55,158 bases of DNA. It comes from CAZITB01 sp964542055 (lineage in GTDB: Bacteria; Planctomycetota; Phycisphaerae; Sedimentisphaerales; CAMDDF01). The notes under the pieces are model-generated. The model ran no database searches and was not told the origin of the DNA. It saw nothing but the letters and a program-made list of their open reading frames with translations. The first letter of the stretch is position 1. Each line of letters opens with the position of its first letter. Shown in pieces: positions 1 through 8,296 of the stretch. Made by a program: the position numbers and the translations under genes. Location of the stretch: the NCBI GenBank assembly GCA_964542055.1, contig CAZITB010000001.1, positions 1 to 55,158 of the forward strand, given 5' to 3'.

Positions 1-113
1 GATTTTTTTTGGCCATAAAATAATATTTGTGATTAATTTCAATTTGATCGATATTTTAACATGAAAATTGGAAAAATAAACACCGCAAAAAAACATATTT
101 TTTTCATTTTTTC

Positions 114-142
114 TGGACAATCATAAAATAAAAGAGTATATT
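114..142 (+). promoter_or_regulatory. sigma70-type promoter of rpmA
   Basis: A -35 box TGGACA (114-119) and a -10 box TATATT (137-142) lie exactly 17 bases apart, each one mismatch from consensus. The predicted start near 149 leaves a leader of about 55 bases before rpmA. A second candidate, TTGCGA/TATAAC at 161-189, is less likely because transcription would begin downstream of the ribosome binding site (GAGG, near 194). Confidence 0.55.
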
Positions 143-203
143 TTTAGGTTCGAAGCAGTTTTGCGAATTGTACTATTTGATAATATAACATAGTGAGGTA
201 AAG

Positions 204-440
204 ATGGCCCATAAAAAAGGACAAGGTTCTACAAGAAACGGACGCGACAGTAATCCTCAATACAGAGGTGTTAAGCTTTATGCTGGCCAGGCTGCAAAAG
301 CCGGCTCGATCATAATCAGACAATGCGGAACAAAATTCCATCCCGGCTTTAATGTTGGAATTGGCAAAGACTACACACTTTTTGCTCTTAAAGAAGGAAC
401 CGTACGTTTCGATAACCGCAGAGTGCACATAGACGTATAA
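204..440 (+). CDS. rpmA: 50S ribosomal protein L27
   Basis: L27 is a basic large-subunit protein whose N-terminal tail reaches the peptidyl transferase centre. The 78-residue product starts MAHKKGQGSTRNGRDS, the classic L27 start with no cleavable N-terminal extension, and contains the conserved QCGTKFHPG and GKDYTLFAL stretches. The family is usually 80-90 residues, so this is a slightly short but complete form. GAGG lies about 7 bases before the ATG. The usual upstream partner rplU (L21) is absent: the 203 bases before the gene hold only a promoter. A hairpin terminator follows closely, so the gene looks monocistronic. Confidence 0.97.
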   Translation: MAHKKGQGSTRNGRDSNPQYRGVKLYAGQAAKAGSIIIRQCGTKFHPGFNVGIGKDYTLFALKEGTVRFDNRRVHIDV

Positions 441-459
441 TTATTTCAGATTTGACTTT

Positions 460-493
460 AAAAGGGTGAATCTTTGCGGTTCGCCCTTTTTTA
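460..493 (+). terminator. rho-independent terminator of rpmA
   Basis: An 11-bp stem AAAAGGGTGAA / TTCGCCCTTTT (one G-T pair) with a 9-base loop runs directly into further T residues. It starts 20 bases after the rpmA stop codon. Confidence 0.8.
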
Positions 494-590
494 TTGATTA
501 ATATTATCTCTGAATTTGCCAAATGAATACTCTTTTAATATCGGCCTGCCTGGACTGGCCGATAAAATAAAGTTAAGACCGTGAGGAAAT

Positions 591-1619
591 ATGGCAAGTA
601 GTATTAGCAGCAGGCAGCGGGTTAAAGATATATTTTCATTAAAAAATACAAACAAGCCGGCGACATGGATCGGACATCCCGACCCGAAAACTTTTGATAT
701 ATATCTAAAAAAACTTTCACTCAAAAGTAATCACCAGCTTTACGACCATTTCAATGATGATTGCAGGTGGATTTGCGCTGAATGGGACTGTTATAAACAT
801 CCTACCGGCAAACCGCATTGGGACTTCCACGGCGGCAAAGAAAAAACCCATCTCAGCCAGGAAGGTGTATTCGCAAAGTTTGAAACTGTAAAAGATGTTG
901 AAAATTTTGATTGGCCCGATGTTAAATATTGTGATTTCACCCACGTTATTGAAGAAATGAACAAATACCACGACCGTGCAGTATTTAGCGGAATGTGGGC
1001 ATGTTTTTTCCAGGTACTCTGCGAATTTTTCGGCATGGAAACTTATTTCATAAAAATGTACACTCACCCGGAAGTTGTTGAAGCTGCCACAGACAGAATG
1101 GTTGACTTTTACCTTCAGGCCAATGAAAAATTTCTTAAAGAAGCAGGTGATAGTTTCGATGTTTGTTTTTTCGGTAATGATTTCGGCAGTCAACTCGACT
1201 TGCTTGTTTCGCTCGAAACCTTCGAAAAATTCATTTTGCCCGGTTTTAGAAAATTAATTGACCAGGCTCATTCTTACGGCAAAAAAGCCCTGCTGCATTC
1301 CTGCGGCGCAATTGACAAATGCATTCCACTGCTTATTGATGCTGGTATTGACGGGCTTCACCCCCTCCAGGCCAAAGCGAAAAACATGGAAGCTGAAAAA
1401 ATCGGCCCTAAATATAAAGATAAAATCGCCTTCGTGGGTGGTTTAGATACCCAGGACTTGCTTGTCAATGCAACACCGCAGCAAGTCAGAGATGATGTTC
1501 TGCGTTTGATTGACCTGCTCGGCCCTAATTTGATTGTTTCACCAAGCCATGAAGCGGTGCTGCCGAATGTGCCTTTGGAAAATATCGAAATGATGATTAA
1601 AACTGTTCAGGAAAGTTAA
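591..1619 (+). CDS. uroporphyrinogen decarboxylase (URO-D) family protein, probable methyltransferase-like member
   Basis: The 342-residue protein belongs to the URO-D/MtaA fold family. It has a TIM-barrel-like layout, the late LLHSCGAI motif (the His-x-Cys zinc-binding motif of the methyltransferase branch), and the C-terminal SPSHEAVLPNVP segment typical of that branch. The N-terminal arginine-rich substrate motif of true heme-pathway HemE enzymes is not evident, so heme synthesis is unlikely. Corrinoid-linked methyl transfer or demethylation is the more probable role. GAGG sits 4 bases before the ATG. It stands alone, convergent with the hydrogenase operon, and no corrinoid protein gene is adjacent to name the substrate. 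Confidence 0.8.
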   Translation: MASSISSRQRVKDIFSLKNTNKPATWIGHPDPKTFDIYLKKLSLKSNHQLYDHFNDDCRWICAEWDCYKHPTGKPHWDFHGGKEKTHLSQEGVFAKFETVKDVENFDWPDVKYCDFTHVIEEMNKYHDRAVFSGMWACFFQVLCEFFGMETYFIKMYTHPEVVEAATDRMVDFYLQANEKFLKEAGDSFDVCFFGNDFGSQLDLLVSLETFEKFILPGFRKLIDQAHSYGKKALLHSCGAIDKCIPLLIDAGIDGLHPLQAKAKNMEAEKIGPKYKDKIAFVGGLDTQDLLVNATPQQVRDDVLRLIDLLGPNLIVSPSHEAVLPNVPLENIEMMIKTVQES

Positions 1620-1655
1620 AATTTTCAGGGCTCAAAACGCCTGCTTAGAGATGGG

Positions 1656-2879
1656 TCAAATAGAACTGAAATAGTTAAGTGAATCTTTGAACGGCTTCAA
1701 AGCCCTCTCAAAAATACCAAGCGAATATGAAATGCAAACACCGTAATTGGTAATTGGCACATTTGCGGATTTGCATTTCATTATTCGTGAAAGCATTTCC
1801 CGCCTGTTTGTCATACAACCGCCGCACTGAATGACCAGCGCATAATCCGAAAGATTATCAGGAAAATCATGCCCCTGACAGACATCGAATTCCAGCTTGC
1901 AACCAGTAAACTGCCTCAGCCATCTTGGAATTTTAACCCTGCCGATATCATCAGCTATAGGGTGATGCGTACAGGATTCTGCTATCAGAATTTTGTCCCC
2001 GCTCTTAAGATAATCGATCTTCAGCGCCCCATTTACAAACGTATTCAAATCACCCTTATACCTTGCAAACAAAATCGAAAACGAAGTCATCGGGATTCCA
2101 TCCGGTGTGTCTGCCGAAACTTTCAAAAATGCTTGAGAATCCGTAATCACTATCGCAGGCGGCATACTCAACTTGCTTAAAGCATCCTTAAGCTCCCGCT
2201 CTTTGACAACTACACAATATGAATCATTGTCCAGTAATTCACGTATTGTCTGCACCTGAGGCTGAATCAATCTCCCTTTCGGCGCCTCCTTATCGATCGG
2301 AACCACCAAAACCGCCATTTCACCCGGCTTAACAAGATCGCTTACAATAGAAGGATTGTTCAAAAACTCCGCAGGGGTTGATTTAATCAATGCCTGCCTC
2401 AGCTCTGTTATCCCTTTATTTTCGATAGCCGTCGCCAAAACCACCGGAACATTTTCACTTTTCAATTTAGTGACCAAATCCTCGGACGGTTCAGCGATAT
2501 CAGACTTGTTAAAAACCACGATGACAGGAATTTCAAATTTCTGCAGTTTCTCTTTAATAGTATCTTCGAACTGCCCCCACTGACCTTCGCTTGCCACAAT
2601 GATTCCAATATCAGTTCGATCGAATATCTGCCTTGTTCTTTCTATTCTTTTCTCACCCAGCGCCCCAATATCATCCACCCCTGCAGTATCAATAAACAGC
2701 ACCGGTCCAATAGGCAAAAGCTCCATCGGCTTTTCCACCGGATCCGTCGTTGTTCCCGCAACTTCAGAGACTATCGAAACAGACTGGCGAGTTATCGCAT
2801 TTAATAGCGAAGATTTACCTGCGTTTCGCCTGCCGAAAATTCCAATATGTAGCCTTAAAGATTTAGGTGTCTTTCTCAT
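1656..2879 (-). CDS. hydF: [FeFe]-hydrogenase maturation GTPase HydF
   Basis: HydF is the scaffold on which the 2Fe subcluster of the H-cluster is assembled and from which it is passed to HydA. The N-terminal Era-like GTPase domain has the P-loop GRRNAGKSS at residues 15-23 and NKSD for guanine recognition. The C-terminal Fe-S domain has C303-x-H305 and then C352-G-G-C355. The length of 407 residues is normal. In the usual CxH...HCxxC motif the residue before the CxxC is His, and here it is Gln351. The start codon overlaps the aspA stop (ATGA), so the two are translationally coupled. It is the last gene of the hydrogenase operon. No clear terminator is visible in the 36 bases before the convergent URO-D gene. 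Confidence 0.95.
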   Translation of the reverse strand: MRKTPKSLRLHIGIFGRRNAGKSSLLNAITRQSVSIVSEVAGTTTDPVEKPMELLPIGPVLFIDTAGVDDIGALGEKRIERTRQIFDRTDIGIIVASEGQWGQFEDTIKEKLQKFEIPVIVVFNKSDIAEPSEDLVTKLKSENVPVVLATAIENKGITELRQALIKSTPAEFLNNPSIVSDLVKPGEMAVLVVPIDKEAPKGRLIQPQVQTIRELLDNDSYCVVVKERELKDALSKLSMPPAIVITDSQAFLKVSADTPDGIPMTSFSILFARYKGDLNTFVNGALKIDYLKSGDKILIAESCTHHPIADDIGRVKIPRWLRQFTGCKLEFDVCQGHDFPDNLSDYALVIQCGGCMTNRREMLSRIMKCKSANVPITNYGVCISYSLGIFERALKPFKDSLNYFSSI

Positions 2880-4276
2880 TTTTTTATGTTAAACCCCAAT
2901 TTCGTTACTGCTTCAGGACTGATCATTTGCTCAAACTCATGAGCAGTCAAAATCTCTTTTTCGATAACAACCTGCTTTACAGTCTTATTTCCCGATGCAG
3001 CTAGCTGAACCACTTCCTCAGCTTTTTTATAGCCTATCCGCTCAATCAAAGCCGTTACCACAGCTGTTGAACTTTGTATATGCTGTTGGCACTTGTCCCG
3101 ATTAACTTCAATTCCGCTTATGCAATTTTTGGCAAGTACGCTGACTGCTTGTTTCAAAATAGATATTGAATGAAGCAAACAATCAGCTATCAAAGGCATA
3201 AATTGATTCAATTCTAAATTCCCAGCAGATGCCCCTTGAAAAATCGCCCGATCATAAGCATCAACCATAATAGCCGCTTGCGATACCGCCTCCGGAATTA
3301 CAGGATTAACTTTGCCCGGCATTATCGAAGAACCCGCCTGTTTAACCGGCAGCATAATTTCGCCTATACCCGCATCAGGGCCCGAAGATAGAACCCGCAA
3401 ATCATTCGATACTTTCAACAGCGAACTAGCCAGCCCTTTCAAAATACCCGAAACCTCAACGAAAACATCACAGTTTTGAGTATTATCGATTATATTTTCA
3501 GCCCGGCCAAGCGACAAACCAGTCAAGTTCTTTAATTCATCAACCACTTTAAAAATATATTGCCTGGGCGCTCCCAATCCCGTACCTATTGCGGTTCCTC
3601 CAAGATTTACCACCCTCAGCCTTTCACAGCATTTATATATTCGCCACCGATCCCTTGCAAACGCTTCCCCATACGCAGAAAACTGACGCCCCACCGTAGT
3701 CAAAACCGCATCCTGTAATTGTGTTCTTCCAACCTTAACGATATCGGCAAACTCATGTTCCTTCTGTTGACATGTTTCAGTTAAACCAATAACCTCATTT
3801 TCCAATTCATTAAGCAAAAAAATTGCTGCTGTCTTCAAACTTGTCGGATAAGCATCATTAGTGGATTGGTGGAGATTGACAGTACCGATAGGATCAATAA
3901 TATCATACCTGCCGATTTCCTGCCCCATTATCTGCAAAGCCCGGTTGGCTATCACTTCGTTCACATTCATATTGGTCGATGTCCCCGCACCTCCTTGCAA
4001 CGCATCAACCAGAATATGCCCGTCCAGCATACCAGCTATCATTTCATTACATGCCTGCTCAACAGCTGAAAAAATCTTTTCTTCAATAAACCCAAGCTCA
4101 TAATTAACCCTTACAGCCGCTAGCTTAACATAACCAAAGCCGCTGATTAGCTTCGGATGAACCATGCGACCGCTAATCGGAAAATTCTCCACCGCCCTTG
4201 CGGTATGAATCCCGTAAAGTACATCTCTGGGCAACTGCATTTCACCTAGCAAATCTTTTTCAATTCTACATTCCAT
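2876..4276 (-). CDS. aspA: aspartate ammonia-lyase
   Basis: The enzyme deaminates L-aspartate to fumarate and ammonia. The 466-residue protein carries the fumarase/aspartase superfamily signature GSSIMPGKVNPV in its C-terminal half, the TSTNMNVNEVI substrate segment and the HQSTND motif. AspA rather than fumarase C is supported by the overall pattern and the N-terminal DLLGEMQLP start. It follows hydG with no gap and overlaps hydF by four bases, so it is an integral part of the maturation segment. Its ammonia could supply the nitrogen of the H-cluster azadithiolate bridge, or the gene may serve fumarate respiration or nitrogen metabolism. The link to maturation is an inference from position. 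Confidence 0.93.
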   Translation of the reverse strand: MECRIEKDLLGEMQLPRDVLYGIHTARAVENFPISGRMVHPKLISGFGYVKLAAVRVNYELGFIEEKIFSAVEQACNEMIAGMLDGHILVDALQGGAGTSTNMNVNEVIANRALQIMGQEIGRYDIIDPIGTVNLHQSTNDAYPTSLKTAAIFLLNELENEVIGLTETCQQKEHEFADIVKVGRTQLQDAVLTTVGRQFSAYGEAFARDRWRIYKCCERLRVVNLGGTAIGTGLGAPRQYIFKVVDELKNLTGLSLGRAENIIDNTQNCDVFVEVSGILKGLASSLLKVSNDLRVLSSGPDAGIGEIMLPVKQAGSSIMPGKVNPVIPEAVSQAAIMVDAYDRAIFQGASAGNLELNQFMPLIADCLLHSISILKQAVSVLAKNCISGIEVNRDKCQQHIQSSTAVVTALIERIGYKKAEEVVQLAASGNKTVKQVVIEKEILTAHEFEQMISPEAVTKLGFNIKK

Positions 4277-5698
4277 TTAGAAACACATATCCCTATTATC
4301 TGTGTTTTTAATAATTTCTAATCTCTCGATAACCTTGGATTTGATATCGCCCTCAGGCAGCTTTTCAAGCTCATCTTTTATAAGCTTTTCACCAATCTTA
4401 CGAGTTTTTTCCGAAGCATAGTCCACAAGATATTCCTCCAAAGTTGTCAATGCATTTGGTGTGCAGTACCTTTTAATAAAACCAGGTATCGCAAATTCCA
4501 TAAAATGCTCACCGGTTCTGCCAAGCCGATAACAAGATGTACAAAAACTCGGCACATAACCATCCTGCATCAGTTCCGCCATAACTTCATCCAGACTCCG
4601 AATATCTCCAAGCGAAAACTGCTCTTTCTCCATAACCTGCGCATCACCAGCTTCGGTATATCCGCCAAGCTCGATCCTGCTGCCGGCATCTATTTGCGAC
4701 ACGCCAAAAGCCATAACCTCCCTTCGAAGTTTCGGCTTTTCACGTGCAGTCAGAATCAAACCGGTATAAGGCACCGCCAATCGTAAAATAGCCACCAGCT
4801 TCTTAAAATCATCATCATTTACAATATGATCTGTAACAATGTCGGCGCCGCTTGCAGGCTGCAGCCTTGGAAAACTAATCGTATGAGGCCCTACTCCATA
4901 AGTCCTCTGCAAAAACAGCGAATGTGCAACCAGACCAAGCACCTCAAATCTCCAGTCATAAAGCCCTATCAGCGCGCCTATTCCGACATCATCACAGCCC
5001 CCTTCAAACGCCCGGCTAAGCCCATCAAGCCTGTAAAGATAATCACCTTTCCTGGTCTTTTCAGGATGATATAACCGGTAAGCCTGCTTGTTATAAGTTT
5101 CCATAAAAATCTGGTATGTTCCGATGCCCGCCTGTTTAACGATCTTGTAACCCTCAACATTCAAAGGAGCCGCGTTTATATTAGCCCTGCGAATCTCTCC
5201 CGTGCCGCTCTTAATACTGTAAACATTTTTAACAGTCTTGGCGATAAACTCCGGATCATAATCCACATGCTCACCGAAAACCAGGATCAACCGTTTATGC
5301 CCGGCATTTTCTAATGCAACAACCTGTCCGGAAATTTCTTCTTCGCTTAGCGTTCGCCTGTACGCATCCGGATTTGATATCCTGAAACTGCAATATTTAC
5401 AATCATTAACGCATTTGCTGCCAATATAAAGAGGGGCAAAAAGAACTATCCTGTTTCCATAAACAGTTTCCTTGAGCGTGCGAGCCGCATCAAATATTTC
5501 CTCGACCAGTTCCTTATCAATGGTATTAACCAACACAGCCGTTTCTTCAACAGTAAGTGCCTCTTTGGAAAGGCTTTTACTTATTATTTCTCGCACACGT
5601 TCTTTGGACACATTCTCATTATTCAAAAGACCGTGCAAATAATCATCATCTATAAAATCGACCGCATTAGCGGAAAGTTTTTTTTCATTCTCAAACAT
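4277..5698 (-). CDS. hydG: [FeFe]-hydrogenase maturation radical SAM protein HydG
   Basis: HydG cleaves tyrosine to give the CO and cyanide ligands of the H-cluster, delivered as an Fe(CO)2(CN)-cysteine synthon. The SAM cluster motif C96-x3-C100-x2-C103 is present. So is the HydG-specific C-terminal CX2CX22C motif (C386, C389, C412) that holds the auxiliary cluster. Both set it apart from ThiH. The 473-residue length is typical. A strong AGGAG lies 4 bases before the ATG, inside the end of hydE, and the two genes overlap by 8 bases. Confidence 0.96.
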   Translation of the reverse strand: MFENEKKLSANAVDFIDDDYLHGLLNNENVSKERVREIISKSLSKEALTVEETAVLVNTIDKELVEEIFDAARTLKETVYGNRIVLFAPLYIGSKCVNDCKYCSFRISNPDAYRRTLSEEEISGQVVALENAGHKRLILVFGEHVDYDPEFIAKTVKNVYSIKSGTGEIRRANINAAPLNVEGYKIVKQAGIGTYQIFMETYNKQAYRLYHPEKTRKGDYLYRLDGLSRAFEGGCDDVGIGALIGLYDWRFEVLGLVAHSLFLQRTYGVGPHTISFPRLQPASGADIVTDHIVNDDDFKKLVAILRLAVPYTGLILTAREKPKLRREVMAFGVSQIDAGSRIELGGYTEAGDAQVMEKEQFSLGDIRSLDEVMAELMQDGYVPSFCTSCYRLGRTGEHFMEFAIPGFIKRYCTPNALTTLEEYLVDYASEKTRKIGEKLIKDELEKLPEGDIKSKVIERLEIIKNTDNRDMCF

Positions 5699-6740
5699 AA
5701 TTCTCCTGATGTTTTTTTAAATACTTTACTGAACTACCTCTGCCCTGTCCCACTGTCCTGCCGATTGCCTTAATCCTGTTGTGAATCTCCTCGTGAAAAC
5801 TATCGCATTCATTCACGCAAACCTTTTTCGGGTATATCGAGTAAAGCTTTCTAAACTTTTTAGGCGAAACATTCGGCATCACAACATTAGCACCTCTTGA
5901 CAAGGCTTTTTCATAGCCGTCAACCGGATTCAACGTCGCCAAAGCTGTCGTCGCAGGTATATTCGTCTCGGGACAAATTATTCGCGCCAGGGCATAAGCT
6001 TTATAAGTTGTTATTTCATCCGCTGGAACCTGCTGATCGGACAACATCAACTCAGCGGCATTTTTTCCTAAAATTGTATTCTCATCAGGAACATAAGGCC
6101 CCAACCCGATCATATGTAGGTCAAGAGTTCTAAACAACTCGATATCATCTGCTAAAGATTCATAGCTTTGCCCCGGAATACCAACCATTACTCCGCTGCC
6201 AACCTCATAATCCAGCTTTTTTAAAATCTCTAAAAGCTCTATCCTATGAACCTTGGAACCGGGATGAATCTTATCAAAAAGTTCACGATCAGACGTCTCA
6301 AACCTTAGCAGGTACCTGTCCGCACCTGCATCTCGCCAGAGCTTATAAACGCCCTGGTCCCATTCGCCTAAACTCAGAGTAATCGCAAAATTTCCGATCT
6401 CTTTGAGCTTTCTAATTATCCTGCTGACCCATTCCGGATCAATTGACTTGTCCTCACCCGACTGCAAAACCAAAGTATTATAGCCGTACTTTTTAGCTGA
6501 ATTTCCGCACTCGATTATCTCTTCCTCGCTGAGCCGATACCTTTCAATACTTTTATTTGAAGCATTCAAATTGCAGTACAAACATCCCCTAGAACAAATA
6601 TTAGAAACCTCGATCAACCCCCGCAAATGAACCTCATTACCAACTTTCTGACGCCTGACATGATCGGCCATATTCCAAAGCTCGTCCAGCCTCGCTTGGT
6701 CCTGCTCTCTAAGCCAGCGTAATATTTGACCTCGGTCCAT
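5691..6740 (-). CDS. hydE: [FeFe]-hydrogenase maturation radical SAM protein HydE
   Basis: HydE is a radical SAM enzyme that processes the HydG product on the way to the 2Fe subcluster. The SAM motif CSRGCLYC gives C49, C53 and C56 counted from the chosen ATG. SLGE and RFET-type segments of the HydE/PylB/BioB barrel follow. The reading frame stays open to a GTG at 6749, but the ATG at 6740 is preferred because CAGG lies 8 bases upstream of it and nothing suitable precedes the GTG. The gene begins 12 bases after the receiver-kinase gene ends. The product is 349 residues, normal for the family. Confidence 0.95.
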   Translation of the reverse strand: MDRGQILRWLREQDQARLDELWNMADHVRRQKVGNEVHLRGLIEVSNICSRGCLYCNLNASNKSIERYRLSEEEIIECGNSAKKYGYNTLVLQSGEDKSIDPEWVSRIIRKLKEIGNFAITLSLGEWDQGVYKLWRDAGADRYLLRFETSDRELFDKIHPGSKVHRIELLEILKKLDYEVGSGVMVGIPGQSYESLADDIELFRTLDLHMIGLGPYVPDENTILGKNAAELMLSDQQVPADEITTYKAYALARIICPETNIPATTALATLNPVDGYEKALSRGANVVMPNVSPKKFRKLYSIYPKKVCVNECDSFHEEIHNRIKAIGRTVGQGRGSSVKYLKKHQENYV

Positions 6741-6752
6741 TACCGACACCTG

Positions 6753-7880
6753 CTACTTAACATCAAAAAGTTCTACTCTAAAAGTCGAACCAACGTCCGG
6801 CTCACTTTCAACCTTCGCATCTCCGTTATAAAACGTCGCCAGCTTCTTAACAATTGAAAGCCCCAACCCAGAGCCAAGAATCTTATGCGTCTTTTGATTT
6901 TTGATCCTTACAAAATCCTTAAACAGTTTAGCCGCCTCTTCCTTGCTCATGCCGATACCTGTATCAGAGACCACAATTATAAGCTTATCGTCTTCAAGTC
7001 GAATATTCAAATCTACCCGCCCATTATCCTTATTGTACTTAACCGCATTTGAAAGCAGATTATTGAGAATAATTTGGATTTCACTTGGGTCAGCATGAAA
7101 ATAAATATCTCCCTCAATATCCTTATTGATCTGGATATTCCGATCTTTGCCCATGATTGCAACATTTTCAAGACTTAATTCCGCAATCTCATTTATATTA
7201 ACTTCCTTGATCTCACGTTTCTTTTGCTTCGATTCGATCCTGGTCATATCCAAGAGATCGAAGATCAATTTCTGCATTCCCTCCAAGCGAATAAGCGACC
7301 TGTCAATGATATGATCATAAGCAGCAGTATTATCGCCCAAATCCTTATTCTTGATAATGTTTAAATAACCCTCGATCGCCGCCAAAGGCGATTTTAATTC
7401 ATGGGCTAAAACTGAAATAAACTCAAATCTCAGCCGCTTCTTATCTTCAGCCATCTTTCTGGCCTGCCGTTGAAAGATCAATCGGCTTGAAGCTTTTTTA
7501 ATCATATTTTTAAGTTCAGTCGGTGTAAATGGCTTAGCCAGAAAATCATAAGCACCGTTTCGTGTCGCCTCAACCGCTGTTTCCAAAGAAGCATAAGCTG
7601 TAATCATTATCGCCAGAATATCTTTGCTTTTAAGATCTAATTTTTTGAGCAAATCCAGTCCTGTCATCCCGGGCAGCTTATGATCTAAAAGCAAAATATT
7701 AGGACAATCATTCTCAATCATCTCGAAGCCAATTTCCGCATTTTCGGCACTGGTAACTTCAAAGCTTACTTCCTGTCCCACATCCGGCAAATCAACAGTG
7801 AACTTCGACAAGGCTCTTTCAATTCCCGTACGCATTCCTGATTCATCATCGATAATGAGAATTTTCAGGATATCAGTCAT
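6753..7880 (-). CDS. receiver-histidine kinase hybrid (REC-HisKA-HATPase)
   Basis: An N-terminal receiver domain (acidic DDE pocket at residues 11-13, phospho-acceptor Asp66 in LLLDHKLPG, KPF near 117) is joined through a short coiled linker to a HisKA dimerisation domain with His160 (AHELKSPL). A HATPase domain follows, with an N-box (NNLLSNAVKYN) and G-boxes (SDTGIGMS, GSGLGLSI). There are no membrane segments, so it is cytosolic. Receiver-first hybrids usually relay a signal from another kinase rather than sensing directly. It overlaps the stand-alone receiver gene by 8 bases and follows the hydrogenase-like kinase, which suggests a kinase to receiver to receiver-kinase chain. No DNA-binding output domain is present. 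Confidence 0.9.
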   Translation of the reverse strand: MTDILKILIIDDESGMRTGIERALSKFTVDLPDVGQEVSFEVTSAENAEIGFEMIENDCPNILLLDHKLPGMTGLDLLKKLDLKSKDILAIMITAYASLETAVEATRNGAYDFLAKPFTPTELKNMIKKASSRLIFQRQARKMAEDKKRLRFEFISVLAHELKSPLAAIEGYLNIIKNKDLGDNTAAYDHIIDRSLIRLEGMQKLIFDLLDMTRIESKQKKREIKEVNINEIAELSLENVAIMGKDRNIQINKDIEGDIYFHADPSEIQIILNNLLSNAVKYNKDNGRVDLNIRLEDDKLIIVVSDTGIGMSKEEAAKLFKDFVRIKNQKTHKILGSGLGLSIVKKLATFYNGDAKVESEPDVGSTFRVELFDVK

Positions 7881-8265
7881 TATATTTCTCCAGCAGAAGA
7901 TCTATTTCATGCTTCAACTGCTCATAACGCAAAGGTTTCGAAAGAAACGCGTCAGCCTTGATCCATGAATGCTCTTCAGGGGTTCTTGCCTCGAAATCCA
8001 TCCCGGTATCGCTGGTTACCGCTGTAACTATTATCACCGGAATATCAGGGTCTTTCTGCTTGATATGGTACGCAAGCGCAAAACCACCGTCAGCGTTTTC
8101 CATCATCAAATCAACTATAGCCAAATCAGGCACAGTACTTTCAAGCAATGCTTCTGCTTCAGCCTGGCTGCACGCCTTTACTATTTCAAAATCTTTTTGG
8201 AGCATTATTTCCATCTGATCCAAAAAATCAGGATCATCGTCAACTAACAATACCTTCTTTGCCAT
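7873..8265 (-). CDS. stand-alone response-regulator receiver protein
   Basis: The 130-residue protein is a single CheY-like receiver. It has the acidic pair DD-D at residues 9-11, phospho-acceptor Asp52 (IVDLMME), a conserved Thr (VTAVTS) and Lys in SKPLRY. An insertion near residues 88-100 (PEEHSWIKAD) resembles receivers found beside other hydrogenase-like or ferredoxin-linked kinases, but I could not verify this. There is no output domain. It sits between the hydrogenase-like sensor kinase and the receiver-kinase, overlapping the latter, and is probably a shuttle in that relay. Confidence 0.88.
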   Translation of the reverse strand: MAKKVLLVDDDPDFLDQMEIMLQKDFEIVKACSQAEAEALLESTVPDLAIVDLMMENADGGFALAYHIKQKDPDIPVIIVTAVTSDTGMDFEARTPEEHSWIKADAFLSKPLRYEQLKHEIDLLLEKYND

Positions 8266-8296
8266 TTTCGTTTTCCGTTACTAAGTTATCAAAATC

